Below are positions 1 through 12,870 of a DNA stretch of 64,000 bases, one piece after another (the first letter of the stretch is position 1; each line of letters opens with the position of its first letter). Both the position numbers and the translations under genes were made by a program. The notes beneath the pieces are model-generated. The model had not been told where the DNA came from. It searched no databases and worked only from the letters and a program-made list of their open reading frames with translations. Source of the DNA: Epiperipatus broadwayi (Eukaryota; Onychophora; Udeonychophora; Euonychophora; Peripatidae); assembly GCA_028023455.1 (NCBI GenBank), contig JAQFVV010013072.1:152501-216500 (forward strand), read 5' to 3'.

Positions 1-118
1 TGGAAGTGGTGGTGGTGGTGATGATGGTGGTGGTGGTGGGGGGGTGGGGATGGTGGGGGCAGGGGCGGTGGCAGTGGTGATGATGATGATAATAATAATA
101 ATAATAATAATAATAATA
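1..118. repeat. Compound trinucleotide microsatellite
   Basis: The window opens inside a G-rich TGG/GGT tract interrupted by GAT units and followed by an uninterrupted ATA/AAT tract from about 73. It is the most G-rich stretch in the window. The left end is cut by the window edge. Confidence 0.9.
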
Positions 119-2640
119 TACTTGGTTACTTAATCAAATATAATAGAAATAATATCTAAGTAATCTTTATGGATAATATGCCAAATGAGTAATATTTGAA
201 ATTATTAATTTCTGTGGATCATGCATGTAAAATGAAAAACCAAATAAGCAACACACAGATAAATCACAACTTGACTAAGATAAGATTCAAAAACAGTTAC
301 CAAATTTATTTATAAATTAATAATATCATACTATTACAAGATAATAACAACATAATAAAAAAATATATATAACAAAGTAAAATAAGAATTAACATTGGTT
401 AACATTTAATATATATATATATTGTAACCTAGTGTTATTGACACTTGGTTTATTTAGCATCGTTTCCACAGGAAAACAATGCTATCTTTTTTCTAGAAAA
501 TAAAAAAGTAAAATAGTAATAATATTAAGTGATTAATAAAATATGCTATTACTCACTTTAACGTATTTTAAGCAAATAACTAAAAAAAAATTTAGTAATT
601 TGATGTCATTTTGAAAAGAGCATGAATAATTTAATTAAAAAATATTAACAATAAGAGCAATTTAATATAGTATAAAAGCATATTATAAACAGTAATTGAT
701 TTTAGATGGGTAGAGGGGGGGATAAACGAGTGTCTTATCATAACACACAATAGCTTCTGGTAATTTTTAAATTATTTAGATAATAATGTATACAGAATTA
801 TACATCACTAATAAACATTGTTAATTAAATGTATTTATTATTTTTCATTATTTGTCAAATTACTTTGTAATCCATTTAAATCATACAGAAATATATAACT
901 GTAATAAGTTTTTTTTTTCCTTTTCTTTTGTTTATGTATAATTAAATGATTTTTTCTCTGTAAGAGGTCGCTAAAACAAGACCGCCAAAAATTGAAGAAA
1001 GTTTAGTCTGACATTAGTTTTACAAGAAGGAAGCAGTACTGAAATTCGGTAACAAATTTTTTTATATTTTTTATTGCAGAAATAAATATAAGTCCAGTAA
1101 ATGTTTGATAATATCATGTGTGGCTAATCTTATTTGATAAGATATTCTGTTTTTCTATGACCGTCTACCTATTTTAAAGCTTTTTATACTCAAAAATATA
1201 CTATCGTATGCTAAAGTTCAAAATGACCGTATTGACTACAGCAATCACGGAAAATATCATTATGTTTAAAATAAGTAATATAAATAATTTCCAGGAAATA
1301 ATCAATTATTTGTTAACTTTACCTTATTTAATAATCTTTTCATGGTATAAAAGAAAAATTATAATTAAAAGAAATATTATAAAAGCCAAAGGAAGTTAAC
1401 GAGAAACATTTCGCGCTCTTTCTAAACGAAATTGTCTGCGTTTAAAAATAATGTAAGCTCCCCACGTTAAAATATGTTTTATTCAATGAAAATTATCTAA
1501 AAATAATATTAATGATCAAGGATATTTACGTATGCACCTGTATATTTTTTAAAAAAGAAAATATAAATTTTCTCAAGGCAAATATTGAAAAATTTGTATG
1601 TGTGCATTTTACGGAGAATTCCTTATTAAAGACAAATTATAATTCCTAGAGTAGGAATAAAAACTACAAACATTAGTGACTTAATTATAACTCTAATATA
1701 ATATGTTATATTGTACCTCAACTAGAGTCATTAAAACTTTATATCTACGTAAGTCAGCTGCAGTCCTTATAATAATAATATTTTGGAAAAGTCGCGCATT
1801 AGTTTTATTCTTAAGCCAGCTAGCTATATAAAAATGATACGTATCGCCAATATTAAAAAGAAAAGAATTGTATATGTGATCGTCAATCGTCAAATATTCG
1901 TCATGTTAAAATATGTATTGTTTTTCTTGGATCCCAAAATTATATAAGTTAATTCAAGGAAGAGTTAACACCCAACGCTGCTATGTTTTCTTTGCTTGAT
2001 TTATTAAATGCACCAGAATGGAGGCAACTTTTATAGAAATGAAATAATAAAATGTGTTTCTTATTTTAAATTTGCTTCGTGAACTACGAATGGATCAAGT
2101 TCTTCATCTAGATAAATTGCCCAACGGAAAAACATTTTTCTAGAGAGATAATAAGCAATTGTTAAGTAATGATTTTTTTTTACTAATTTGTAAAATTATG
2201 TATATTTTTTTTTATCAACAGGTTAAAAGATGTATAGTCAAGTAGTATTTAAATGACCTTGTAATCATAAAGGTATGTTTTCCTTTAATTATTCTAGGTT
2301 AAATTTATATTTGACATGGAAATTATTTTTTTATAAAATGTGTTTACTTATGATATGCAATTATGGGTATAAATTTATATGTTAAATGCGTAAAAGTAGA
2401 AAAATTCAGATACTTAATAGGTAAAATATCTAGTTAAAATTATCAGAAGTAATTAAAGAGAAGTGCTATACAGAATATTACTTATTTAAAGTTTGAAACA
2501 AATTTATACTATGTTAATTGCGGAATTTATTCCCAATTATTTTTTTTATTAACGCATTCACTTAATTTAGTTCAAAATACTATATTACCAATTACTTGTT
2601 GAATGTTTCTTTGGCAAAGGTGAAAATTATTATGTTTATT
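119..2640. other. AT-rich DNA, no gene seen
   Basis: Long A and T runs with frequent stops in all frames. The longest open frames (1208-1399 plus, 1693-1893 minus) are under 70 codons, have the amino-acid bias of AT-rich noise and match no family I recognise. Confidence 0.6.
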
Positions 2641-3360
2641 TTTGTGTTATCCATTGATTTCAGACGTTGATCTAAGTATACCCCGGAATATAAATTTTGT
2701 GTAATTAGTGTATTTGCTTGTCTTGCCCCGATATAGAATCAGTATATGTTTAAGATTCGCATTAGTAACAATTGTAATGTATCTATTTTGAGGGATGGAA
2801 AATAATCTCCCCAAAAGCTTTATTTTCCATGAGGGGAATAAATAAATCTAGAATTCGGGTATGGTTATAACCCAAGCGATCGCTTCCCAGAGTTAGGACG
2901 ATCAGCAATTTATACCGTATTTAGTGTATTTCGTTCGTTAAAATCCCATGAGAGGATTAGAATTGGTGTGTGTTCCTATTATGCCCAAGAAAGAGGCAAG
3001 GACCCACCAAACTATTTTAAGGTAGTCGTTAACTCTACATATTTACGGTATTATTCCATATTCCTCATGAGAAAATAGAGATAATTCCACCACGGAAGGT
3101 GTAGAATATTGTGTTTTATTTAGAAAGTTATGGCAAGATAACGGGTATACTGGAGGTTAATTCCTTACGATCCATTTAGTAAAAATAGCGTGCTAGTATA
3201 TATGATCAATGTCTGGATTGTGCGACGGAATAGTGCTGGTAATCCACACGTAAGTCAATGGAGAGAGTAAGTTTAAAATTGCGTGATTTAGAAATTTTTA
3301 TTTGCCAATGGAGGGTTCAAATACTAGGTTTAATTCTGGTTAATGATTAAGTAGCACTCA
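2641..3360. other. Less AT-rich non-coding island
   Basis: This stretch has noticeably more C, G and CpG than its surroundings, with words such as CCCCGG, GCGATCGC, TCGTTCGTT and GTGCGACGG. No reading frame longer than a few dozen codons survives. It could be a degraded regulatory region, untranslated sequence or an old repeat. Near 2805-2855 the words CTCCCC and GAGGGG lie about 30 bases apart as a small inverted repeat. No function can be assigned. Confidence 0.3.
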
Positions 3361-6265
3361 CAATATAACTTATACTGAGAAAAACAGTGTGTATAACAAC
3401 TTCAGTTGTTATTAAGGTAAACATTAAAATAATAAGTGTAACTTCTGATAAATAACCCATAAATTATAATAAGTTATCTAAATAAAAACTATCATTTAGT
3501 TAAAGATATGATTATAAAAATCGTTTGTACGCATTGCCTAGAATCAGATTATTTTTATTTTAAAACAAATAGTTAGTTAATAAAGTTAAGCAGCCGTTCA
3601 TATAAGATACACTAAACGGATAAGTTAATGTATCGATAATAATATTTATTTTGTTATATTCAATTTGCATAAATGTAAAAAGAAGATGAAGAAGTAGTTC
3701 GAATCCAAGTCTAAAAGCATAGACAAATTACTATTAGTTATATTTTGTTTTATCCATATGGGATCGAATAAATTGTATATGTTTGTTTATTATGTTAATC
3801 ATCAAGGATGGTTTTGTTAACTGTAATAATAAATTAGAATATTGTTAAAATTTAATAATAAATTATAGTCTTGTTACAAGCTGTTTTGAGTCATTTTTCT
3901 TGTGTGCTAAATAAAAGTGTATCTGCATAATACTTGCAATACTTTCTTGAGTCCAAAATTATTTATGAAATCTCAAATTCAATACACCAGATAGACAATT
4001 GTAAGCAGATCAGAATATTTCATTATATTTTTAATTTAATAAGAATTATTTATGGAATTGAAACTTCAGACCAGAACATTTTATTTTATGTGTGTGTAAA
4101 ATCACTTTATCCCCAAACTAGTAGGTTTTGGTTGCACATTGTTCCATACACATTTAAGTGAAGTGTCTAAGTATTAAATCTTAGTTAAATTATTGTGTTG
4201 TCATGGATGATGGAAGGACACAAAAGCACCCTTGTCTTTTCATCATTCCGACTGAGATTCTGGATTAAAAAAGGGCTGTATTATTCAAAATTATGCGTTG
4301 TTATTGAATATGGTTATCATCTCGTTAAATATTATAATAGTGGATATGTGGATGAAGACACCTGGAATTTAAATAAGTTAAATGTTTCCTATAGCCGACC
4401 AGAATGTCAGTCATATGCGACAACACAATACTGCCGAGCATTTTATTAAATATAACAGAGAACCCTGAGATTAGTGTCATTATTATAAGTGCTTTTAAAT
4501 TAAGAATAGATTAATTATGATCAATATTACAAGCGTGGCATGGCTAAAGAGATTGAAACTTCTGATTGTATAATAATAAAATATTGAGATCATATTGGCA
4601 AATTGCTGAATGTTTTATTTTAGTCAGTAATATTAACAATGACATAAAATCATCATCATCATTGTCGAACAGTGCAAGTACTTATAGCTCAGAGAGGGTG
4701 TTTTGGATAGAGAAAGAATGTTAGTTTATTCTAAATTTTCTTTTTAAATTTATTTTATTAATGATAATTTTTTTTAATTCTATCTCTGTCTGAACTACCT
4801 ATCACTGTAGCTGAATTATTATAACTAACCTAACGTCGAGCTATATTAGGAAATAGAGGGTTGGCTACCCGTCCTAGACGGAAGCGTTTAGGCTGTTCCG
4901 CATTTATTTTGCTAGAAAAGTCCTCTTTTACTGGGTTAGAATATATATATATACAGTAAATCTTACAAATAAATACAAGAAATAAAATAAAAATAGCCTT
5001 CACTCCAGCCATTTCAAAATAAAATAAAATGAAACTTACAACAGTAATGATAATATGTGTAATCTTCATTCAGTAAAATAGTATTCTATTATTTGTATTA
5101 GGAACAGTTAGAATAGATTTCCCAATTTCTAAAAAAAAAAAAACAATATTATACTTATTCTATTATAAAATATATTTCTTATGATGTAAATGTATCTATA
5201 TAAGTTTATATTTTAAAATACATTTTTTTAATGTCTAAATAAAATATTAAAAAAAATTATTAAAAACCTTTTTTTGCAATTTGGCAAAGTATCATTCTAA
5301 TATTTGAATATCAGAAAATTTTAAATAAAAAATATGAATATTTTTTTCTATGCAAAAAATTAACTATTATGCAAAAATATTTAAGAAATAATTTCATAAA
5401 TTTTTGCAAATAAAATAGGTTCAAATTATTTATAATAAAATTTAAAGAACTATCTATAAGTTATATTGCTTGACATTTGTATTACTTTTTGTTTTTATAC
5501 TCTTACACTTATTATATCATTCAAAAATCATTTTCACTATTCTCACTTTCATTCCATTTGAATATATATTTGTTTAAGCTAAGTGGTGTCTAATATTTGT
5601 ATGAGTATAATTTTTTCCTTTCTTATATTATATATTATGACAACTATCAAACATCCCAACATCATTCATGAAAGAAATTTCTATATACTTCATCTTGTCC
5701 TCTCATAAATTATCAACTTCAAATGGTTTTGTCAACACTTTACCAACTTATAAAACTATTTTCTATAATGATTCCTGTGGGTATAGATAGTGATTAAAGT
5801 ATAGGATATGGAATAATAACAAAAATGTCTCAAAAGAGTAAGATAATATCATCATGGGCACAGTGCAAATCATAAGAGTAAGTTCATATTCATTGGGCAC
5901 CTAAGATTCAAAGTCATGGCTCTATTATAACATTTATTAACAATAAGGAAATGCAACTGTTTATGGAAAGAAATATATAGTCCTATGTTATCTGTGTATG
6001 TTAATAACTTTAAAATATGGAAATATAATTCACATACAACAATTTTCAACATATTCCTAATACCTAGGATTTCATAAGAATATTATTACTCTCTTGACCA
6101 CCATCCTATATCTTCCATACTGAATAAACAACTCTACATCATAAAATATACAAACAGCATTCTATAACTTCCAAAACACAGTATTAAAGAAACAACAAAG
6201 ATTTAAATTCATTTCAAGATGTTTTTTAAAAGTTTTCATGCACAAATGATTTTGATAAACATTCA
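3361..6265. other. AT-rich DNA with two unrecognised short frames
   Basis: Two plus-strand open stretches lie in the same frame at 3934-4161 and about 4195-4449, separated by 33 bases containing stops. The second ends with a peptide relatively rich in Cys, Tyr and Ser, but no motif, signal peptide or splice pattern supports a gene. A minus-strand frame at 4830-5069 is hydrophobic noise. The rest is featureless AT-rich sequence. Confidence 0.35.
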
Positions 6266-6955
6266 TCAGTAATATTCACCAAAATATAAAATAACAAACC
6301 AATTTTCTTTAAAAAACTTGTTTTTTAATTATTATGACTATATGAATTTTAATTTCAAGAGCAACGTTTCGACTATTTACATCCTTATAGCCTTTTTCAA
6401 GCCACTAAAATATACAAAAAATAACAAAATAAATAAAATAAAACATTATATAATCATTAAACCCTATATATATTTCAAATCTTCACAAAATTCTTTTTAA
6501 AAAATTTTTTCTTTTAAAAAACATAAATCTAATATAAAACATAAAAACATTACCTTCCTCTATTTAAAAAACCTACAATTTAAACTTCTATTTAAACCAC
6601 TCTGTTTAAATTATATTTAGATAAAATACCTCAAAACCAGTCTTTATCTAAATATAATTTAAACAAGTGGTTTAAATAGAGAAGTGAAGGGTTTTTGGAA
6701 GGAAAAATGTTTTTGTTTTATATTAGATTTATGTTTTTAAAAGAAAAATTTTAAAAGTAATGAAAATATATATAAAGGTTTAATGATTATATAATGTTTT
6801 ATTTTATTTATTTTGTTATTTTTGTATATTTTGGCTGAAAAAGGATAAGATATAAATATCGAAATGTTTCTGAAAATTAAATTCATATAGTCATAATAAT
6901 AAAAACCAAGTTTTAAAAGGAATAGGTTTGTATTTTATTTTTGATAGTGAATATC
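6266..6955. repeat. Foldback palindrome (family D) with hammerhead-like arms
   Basis: Two arms of about 300 bases are imperfect reverse complements around a centre near 6612. Examples are ACTATATGAAT at about 6337 against ATTCATATAGT near 6885, and a TTTAAACCAC / GTGGTTTAAA pair at the core. Each arm, read toward its outer end, carries a TGAA(A) word, a short hairpin (GGCTAT / ATAGTC in the left arm on the minus strand) and then CGAAACGTT (left, minus) or CGAAATGTT (right, plus). That order resembles a decayed hammerhead core, but the G8 equivalent is A in both arms. It is a non-autonomous foldback element or an inverted PLE-type terminal repeat. No coding capacity. Confidence 0.7.
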
Positions 6956-7770
<815 letters not shown>

Positions 7771-8336
7771 AAAACACAAAAACTTAAAAATGAAGTTAAA
7801 AAAGAGAAGTTATAAATAAATATAATAAAAATAAGCTAAACGTTTTCAAGGATCCATGCCTCATAATCATAGCTTTCTTAAAAATACATAATAAAATATA
7901 TACAAAGATATATAAATTAGCACGTGTTATGTGGACCATTTCTTCAATATATCAAAGCAAGTGTCTTTTCTATTTATAGCATTAATATTTCCATTAATAT
8001 AGAATGCTTCTTTTATTTTCCTCTTGTGATCATTTGATTCAGTGCATATAATTACAGGATTGGCAGGAGTAAAATTGTGTCCAGATTTCATGGAATGCTC
8101 CAAAAATACAGAAGATATATTGTTGTTATTCTGAGATCTCTTGTAAGTGTATAAGTGTTGAGCAAGCCTAATATTAATAGTAGCTTTAGTTTCACCATAA
8201 TATACAGAAAGACATTTTTCTTGAGGACATGAAATGGAATATACTACATGTGGGGTGAATGAACGGTCAATATGATCTTTTGAGTTGTTGATCAATCTAT
8301 TAGAATTAGGAGGAGTTCTAAATCCAATTTTAAACA
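7771..8336 (-). mobile_element. Inverted extra copy of the Penelope-like element 3' end
   Basis: This 565-bp block is a near-perfect reverse complement of 9984-10549. It includes the GIY-YIG coding part, the stop codon, the palindromic CACGTG after it and about 150 bases of 3' untranslated sequence. Homology to the plus-strand copy stops abruptly at about 8336, exactly where the forward element begins. Penelope-like elements characteristically carry direct or inverted partial copies at their ends, so this fits as a left inverted terminal repeat of the element that follows. The few differences imply a recent insertion. Confidence 0.9.
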
Positions 8337-8361
8337 TTGAGATGGAATAGAATGACTGCAA
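7927..8361 (-). pseudogene. GIY-YIG endonuclease domain, 5'-truncated Penelope fragment
   Basis: A 144-codon open frame. After about 9 unrelated residues contributed by the junction, it reads the last 135 residues of a Penelope-like polyprotein. Visible motifs are VVYSISCP, YYGET, the Arg-Leu of the following helix, and KEAFYI with the conserved Glu. These mark the GIY-YIG nuclease that nicks target DNA in canonical PLEs. It differs from the plus-strand copy by only about 5 residues (Ser/Ala, Ile/Thr, Ser/Ala, Ser/Phe, Lys/Asn). It has no reverse transcriptase part and no start of its own, so it is a by-product of element structure rather than a gene. Confidence 0.85.
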
Positions 8362-8376
8362 ACTATGTGATTCCTC

Positions 8377-10393
8377 AATGGATTCAAGATAAACTTTGTA
8401 AAATTGAAAGATTTCATATATTAAAATTTGAACATAAAATAAAATTTTTGGCTTTTAAGCAAAATAGAAATATTTATATAAATAATACAAACTCTTTTGT
8501 TAATAAAACATTGTTTTACACCTCAATATGAAATTAAAAAAATTTTATCTTTGGAACCTAAATATGTAGGTGGTAGTTGGAGGTCTCCTAAACTTGAATT
8601 AATTGCAGACATTGAAGTCGGCCTCATTAACAATCCACAAAGAGATGCTATTATTTCAGATTTATCTAAATTATTAAATAAAAACTTGTCTAATAAAGAA
8701 AGTAAAGTATAGAATAAAAATATTTTAAAGACTAAATATTTTATATCTCACAATATTACTTGCCTTAGGGAAGATAAAGGCAACCGTTTTGTTTTGCTAA
8801 ATAATATAGATTATAAAAGTAAAATGTATGATCAAATTAAGATATTAAAACTAATACAAGATGATAACTTTAATATTAAAATAGATAGAGATAAATTTAT
8901 CATTAATGTACTTCGAAAATTTAAAGACAAAGGTATTACTAAATCTGAATATTATAAGATTTATCCTTCTTCCACTAGACCTCCCCGAATGTTTGCCAAT
9001 TCTAAATTACATAAGCCAGGTGAACCATTAAGACTGATGATGGATTTTGGTGGAGTGCATTATTTTGAAGCAGCCAAATTGGTAAATCAATTACTTATAG
9101 AATATATTAATTTTGGCTTATATACTATCAATTCTTCTTTCCAATTTATTTCTAAAATTAAAAATATTCAACTTATGAATACATCCACTATGGCTACTAT
9201 GGATGTGAAAGAATTATATGGATCTATTAATAGAAAATTATCCATTCAAATAGTGCATGAAAAATTTTGAAAACACATTGCCTACTAATAGAGTTAAATT
9301 TATTGTTGCTTTTCTTTCTTGGCTTGATTTGCACATTTTTACACTCTTTGAAAACAAGTGGTATACTATGAAAAATGGATGGCCAATAGGATTACCTGTC
9401 AGTGGCATTTTATCTAATGTCTACTTAAATGAATTTGAAAGCTCTATAATTCTGAAATATTACAATTCCACTCTTGATTTTACATATATTCGGTATGTGG
9501 ATGATATATTTATTATTTCCTCTATAGATAATATTTTACATATACAAGAAGAACTTCAAAGTTTATCTAATTTATCACTTAACATTGTATATGAAAATAA
9601 CAACAAAGAAATTAAATATCTTGACCTTTCATTATCAAGAAATATTACCAGTATAGATTACAAGATGATAATTAAGCCTTTTGAAATTAGAAGCTGTATT
9701 CACCCTAAATCTAACTCACCTGCATCACACAAATTTGCTGGTTTAAATTCTTTCTTATTTAGAAATTTGCATCTTTGTAAATATGAAGCAGACAGAAAAG
9801 AAAATCTGAATAATTTTATTAAAGATTTATTGACAGCAGGTTTTAAATTTAAATCTATTAAAAATAATATTACTAAATTCCATAATAAAATAAATAATAT
9901 TGTACCACATATTCAACTTCCTAGAATTACTATTCCTTACATTTCTAAAATATCTAACAAACTAACTAAAGCATTATTCAATAAGTTTAAAATTGGATTT
10001 AGAACTCCTCCTAATTCTAATAGATTGATCAACAATTCAAAAGATCATATTGATCGTTCATTCACTCCACATGTAGTATATTCCATTTCATGTCCTCAAG
10101 AAAAATGTCTTGCTGTATATTATGGTGAAACTAAAGCTACTATTAATACTAGGCTTGCTCAACACTTATATACTTACAAGAGAGCTCAGAATAACAACAA
10201 TATATTTTCTGTATTTTTGGAGCATTCCATGAAATCTGGACACAATTTTACTCCTGCCAATCCTGTAATTATATGCACTGAATCAAATGATCACAATAGG
10301 AAAATAAAAGAAGCATTCTATATTAATGGAAATATTAATGCTATAAATAGAAAAGACACTTGCTTTGATATATTGAAGAAATGGTCCACGTAA
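8377..10393 (+). pseudogene. Penelope-like reverse transcriptase / GIY-YIG endonuclease, three lesions
   Basis: The reading frame starts near 8377 and shifts at about 8500-8525 into a frame giving LELIADIEVGL, a PLE N-terminal signature. It meets a TAG at 8710-8712, resumes with EDKGNRFVLL and PRMFANSKLHKPGEPLRLMM (palm and finger blocks) and motif A TMDVKELYGSI. It then shifts again at about 9255-9270 into a 378-codon frame, 9257-10393. That last frame holds motif B GWPIGLPVSGILSN (residues 41-54), motif C YVDD (80-83, at about 9494), and the GIY-YIG domain: VVYSISCP 273-280, YYGET 288-292, Arg299, Glu352. The catalytic Asp of motif A and both Asp of YVDD are intact. Total length, about 670 codons, is near the usual PLE size, so only the three lesions disable it. 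Confidence 0.9.
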
Positions 10394-10429
10394 CACGTGC
10401 TAATTTATATATCTTTGTATATATTTTAT

Positions 10430-10500
10430 TATGTATTTTTAAGAAAGCTATGATTATGAGGCATGGATCCTTGAAAATGTTTAGCTTATTTTTATTATAT
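10430..10500 (+). other. PLE 3' untranslated segment with weak hammerhead-like word order
   Basis: After the stop codon comes TAAGAAAGC, a CTATG / CATGG hairpin, GGATCC, then TTGAAAATGTTTAGC. The inverted copy at 7836-7895 has TTGAAAACGTTTAGC on the minus strand. The order resembles a hammerhead (CTGAAGA, stem II, GAAACGTT) with several substitutions. It may be the decayed terminal ribozyme known from some PLEs, but the core is too altered to call. Confidence 0.2.
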
Positions 10501-10576
10501 TTATTTATAACTTCTTTTTTTTAACTTCATTTTTAAGTTTTTGTGTTTATTTATATATAACGGAAAGTAATTTATT

Positions 10577-10577
<1 letters not shown>

Positions 10578-10613
<36 letters not shown>

Positions 10614-10645
10614 CAACAACAACAATAATAATAATAATAATAATA
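10578..10645. repeat. (AAT)n-(AAC)n-(AAT)n microsatellite
   Basis: Compound trinucleotide tract just past the right end of the Penelope-like element, mirroring the tract at 7653-7770. Confidence 0.95.
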
Positions 10646-12479
10646 CAGGTACAAAAAACCTTTTTTTCCTCTGCTGTTCATAAGTTGAATTGCATGTGAA
10701 GAATCTCATACCATTTTTTTAGTTACAGTTGAACAGTATTATGCACCATTATATTTTTATCTTGCACCATATAAAGAAATGTACAAATAATAATATTAAA
10801 ATCCAGTAAAATCTAAAAAGAATATTAATGATCCCAAAAGTACAATAAGATGCTGCCCTTTCTAGAATTATTTTACAAGTAAAAAAACAATAATATTTAA
10901 ATTTGACACTAGAACAATGGGAGATAATAGACTTTCCAAGGTGTTGATTGGTTGTTTCTTATTTTAAACAAAAGGGAGCACTTGTCAACAATTTTGACAG
11001 CTCCAAGTTCTTTGTTTTGATTTTCAAAATGAAAATGTATATTTTAGAGTATTTTTTTGTATTTTTTTACATATTATAAATTATTTTGATAAAATATGCT
11101 GAAAATTTAATTATTTTAAAAAAATAGTTAAGATTTTAGTAAAAAAAATTTAATTTTACATGAACATAAATTGAGAAAAAAATCAATGACATATGCAGCA
11201 ATTTTTAATAGCTTACGAACATTCTTTTTAGGTTCCCACTATAGAATATTTTTATAATTATAAATAAAAATTTATTTTTAAAAAAACTTTCATTCACTTT
11301 AATAATCTGACAAATTAATAATTTGCTTTTTAAAAATGAAACTAAAATGAATATAATATTAAAAGATGAATATATTTTAACTGCTGATTGTGTAATTGAC
11401 CAATCAAAAGTTTAGAGCTTTAACTCACTCTACCAACTAAAATTTTTTACAACACAAAGGTTAATAATAGATAAATCTAATTAGGCAATGTTGACTATTT
11501 ATTATTAAAATTTTTGAGAGGACAGACCGCCCTCAAGCAAGGAGGTGGTTGCAGGCGGGTTGGAGTTCGTCGCCCCCCCCCAATTGTTAAGATTTAAAAC
11601 AAAAATAAAGTACCATCAACCATCATTCAAAAAAGAACTGCAAAAGAGAAATATCATTTTCCAGATCTTCCAACTGCCCTGGGGTAAGAGTTTTAACAAT
11701 TTCATTGTTCATGTTTTATTTTTTTCTAGAAAAGATGTTTAAATAGTAAAAAAATAACACTAAGTATGATAAGAATCTGAAATATTTTACCATTCTCAAA
11801 TAGAATTCAAAATCATGTGTCTAGAAGGTGAGTGAGCTAATCTTCATGATATAATGCTCTTCATATGTTCTGATACCAGTTATTAAGTTTATTAATTTCA
11901 TGAAAGAAAATTAATGAATTAGACTTAACATATGATAATGAAAAGAGGAGTTTTAAAAATAATAATATAGCTTATAAAAACACAAAAATATTTTTTAAAA
12001 TATTTAAAAGGCTTTGGATGCATTCAGGTCTATATGGATTGGTCAAATTATTTGTTCAAAAAAAATGAAAAATAATTTTTTAGAAAGATCAAAATTTATG
12101 AGGGATGTTAGGATTTTAAAAAATATTTAATTCAAAATTTTAAAAAAGAAGATAACTGTATTAAAAGTATAGCAAAATTTGTCTGGTTGTTTGATATAGG
12201 ATTCAAACTTTATTTCTATGTACATATATAAGAAATAGAATAAGAAGATTAAAAATTTAAGATTACTTCTGCATATTAAAATAATGTAATTATATGTACA
12301 ATACTAACATCATTTTACTTGGTCTTGTATAGAAAATTTTACATTGCATTTATACATAAATAGACATTGTATTGTTACGTTTATTGGAATCTCAATTAGT
12401 TACCCATGCTGCTTATGGCATCAGGTTCATTGATAAAAATATTTGTTCAGCAAGAAATTAGTTGATTTTATATCACATA
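10646..12479. other. AT-rich DNA, no gene seen
   Basis: A short GC-richer patch with a C9 run lies at 11521-11580. The 65-codon frame across it (11545-11742) matches nothing I recognise. The rest is featureless. Confidence 0.5.
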
Positions 12480-12870
12480 CACTACTTAAACAGGCAAAAG
12501 TATCTATATGTATTGCTACTCAGTGCAAGTGAGAGTAATCAATGAATGCCAGAAGGCTTGTGCATAAAATCCCCATCTAGGGTCTACTCATCCAATATCC
12601 CCAGACTAGTTTCTGGCTTGTGGCCCTTGTCATGATGAACCTTAGATCTGAGAGCACTGCACCTAGATCTTAGTATCCAATGCAACCCTCCATCAAACAC
12701 CATTTATGAGTCTTAAATAGAAAACATCATAATATTTCCATCCAAGCTCAGTACCTTATATAGTCATACAGGTCTGAACTCAATTCAGTACCTATACATT
12801 TTGGTGTCTTTGGTTTTTTAATAACCATAGCTACCACTATCCTATTAGGCAGGATTGGTTTTAAGCCAAT
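12480..12870 (+). repeat. Family A repeat, direct unit
   Basis: Family A is recognised by shared landmarks: GCCACTCAGTGCAAG, GCCAGAAGGCTTGTGCATAA, CTACTCATCCAATATCC, GATCTGAGAGCACTGCACC, a GCAACCCTCC block, CATACAGGTCTGAAC and AAACATCACATGATCACC. Here one unit runs into the next: CAGTGCAAG at 12521 recurs at 12952, a 431-bp period. The unit has no coding potential. It carries a decayed hammerhead motif on the minus strand at 12590-12647. Other copies lie at 12861, 28411, 34632 and 49544. Confidence 0.85.
12590..12647 (-). ncRNA. Family A hammerhead-like motif, 5' core decayed
   Basis: Read on the minus strand, outer stem I (TTAGAT against TTGGAT partner positions), the stem II hairpin GGC-CACAA-GCC, GAA, AC-TA-GT, C17 and TGG are all present. 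The CUGAUGA box has become a non-functional sequence containing TGACA. It is therefore a dead copy of the motif described at 13045. Confidence 0.5.

Larger units (their letters stand above)
8337..10549 (+). mobile_element. Penelope-like retroelement, nearly full-length
   Basis: This is a PLE of the canonical reverse transcriptase plus GIY-YIG type. The coding region is followed by a 3' untranslated tail of about 155 bases, whose copy also forms the inverted left flank. Together 7771-10549 form an inverted-repeat-bounded unit bracketed by trinucleotide microsatellites at 7653 and 10578. PLEs replicate by target-primed reverse transcription and often leave tandem or inverted partial copies, as here. 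This copy is dead (one stop, two frameshifts) but little diverged, so active relatives probably exist elsewhere in the genome. Confidence 0.9.

Noticed and set aside
3690-3710. GTTCGAATCC, a perfect-looking pol III B-box
   Set aside because: No A-box, acceptor stem or cloverleaf upstream; likely chance.
6200-6290. CTGATGA ... GAAAAC on the minus strand as another hammerhead
   Set aside because: Stem II would have 4 weak pairs around a long loop and no stem I or stem III could be drawn.
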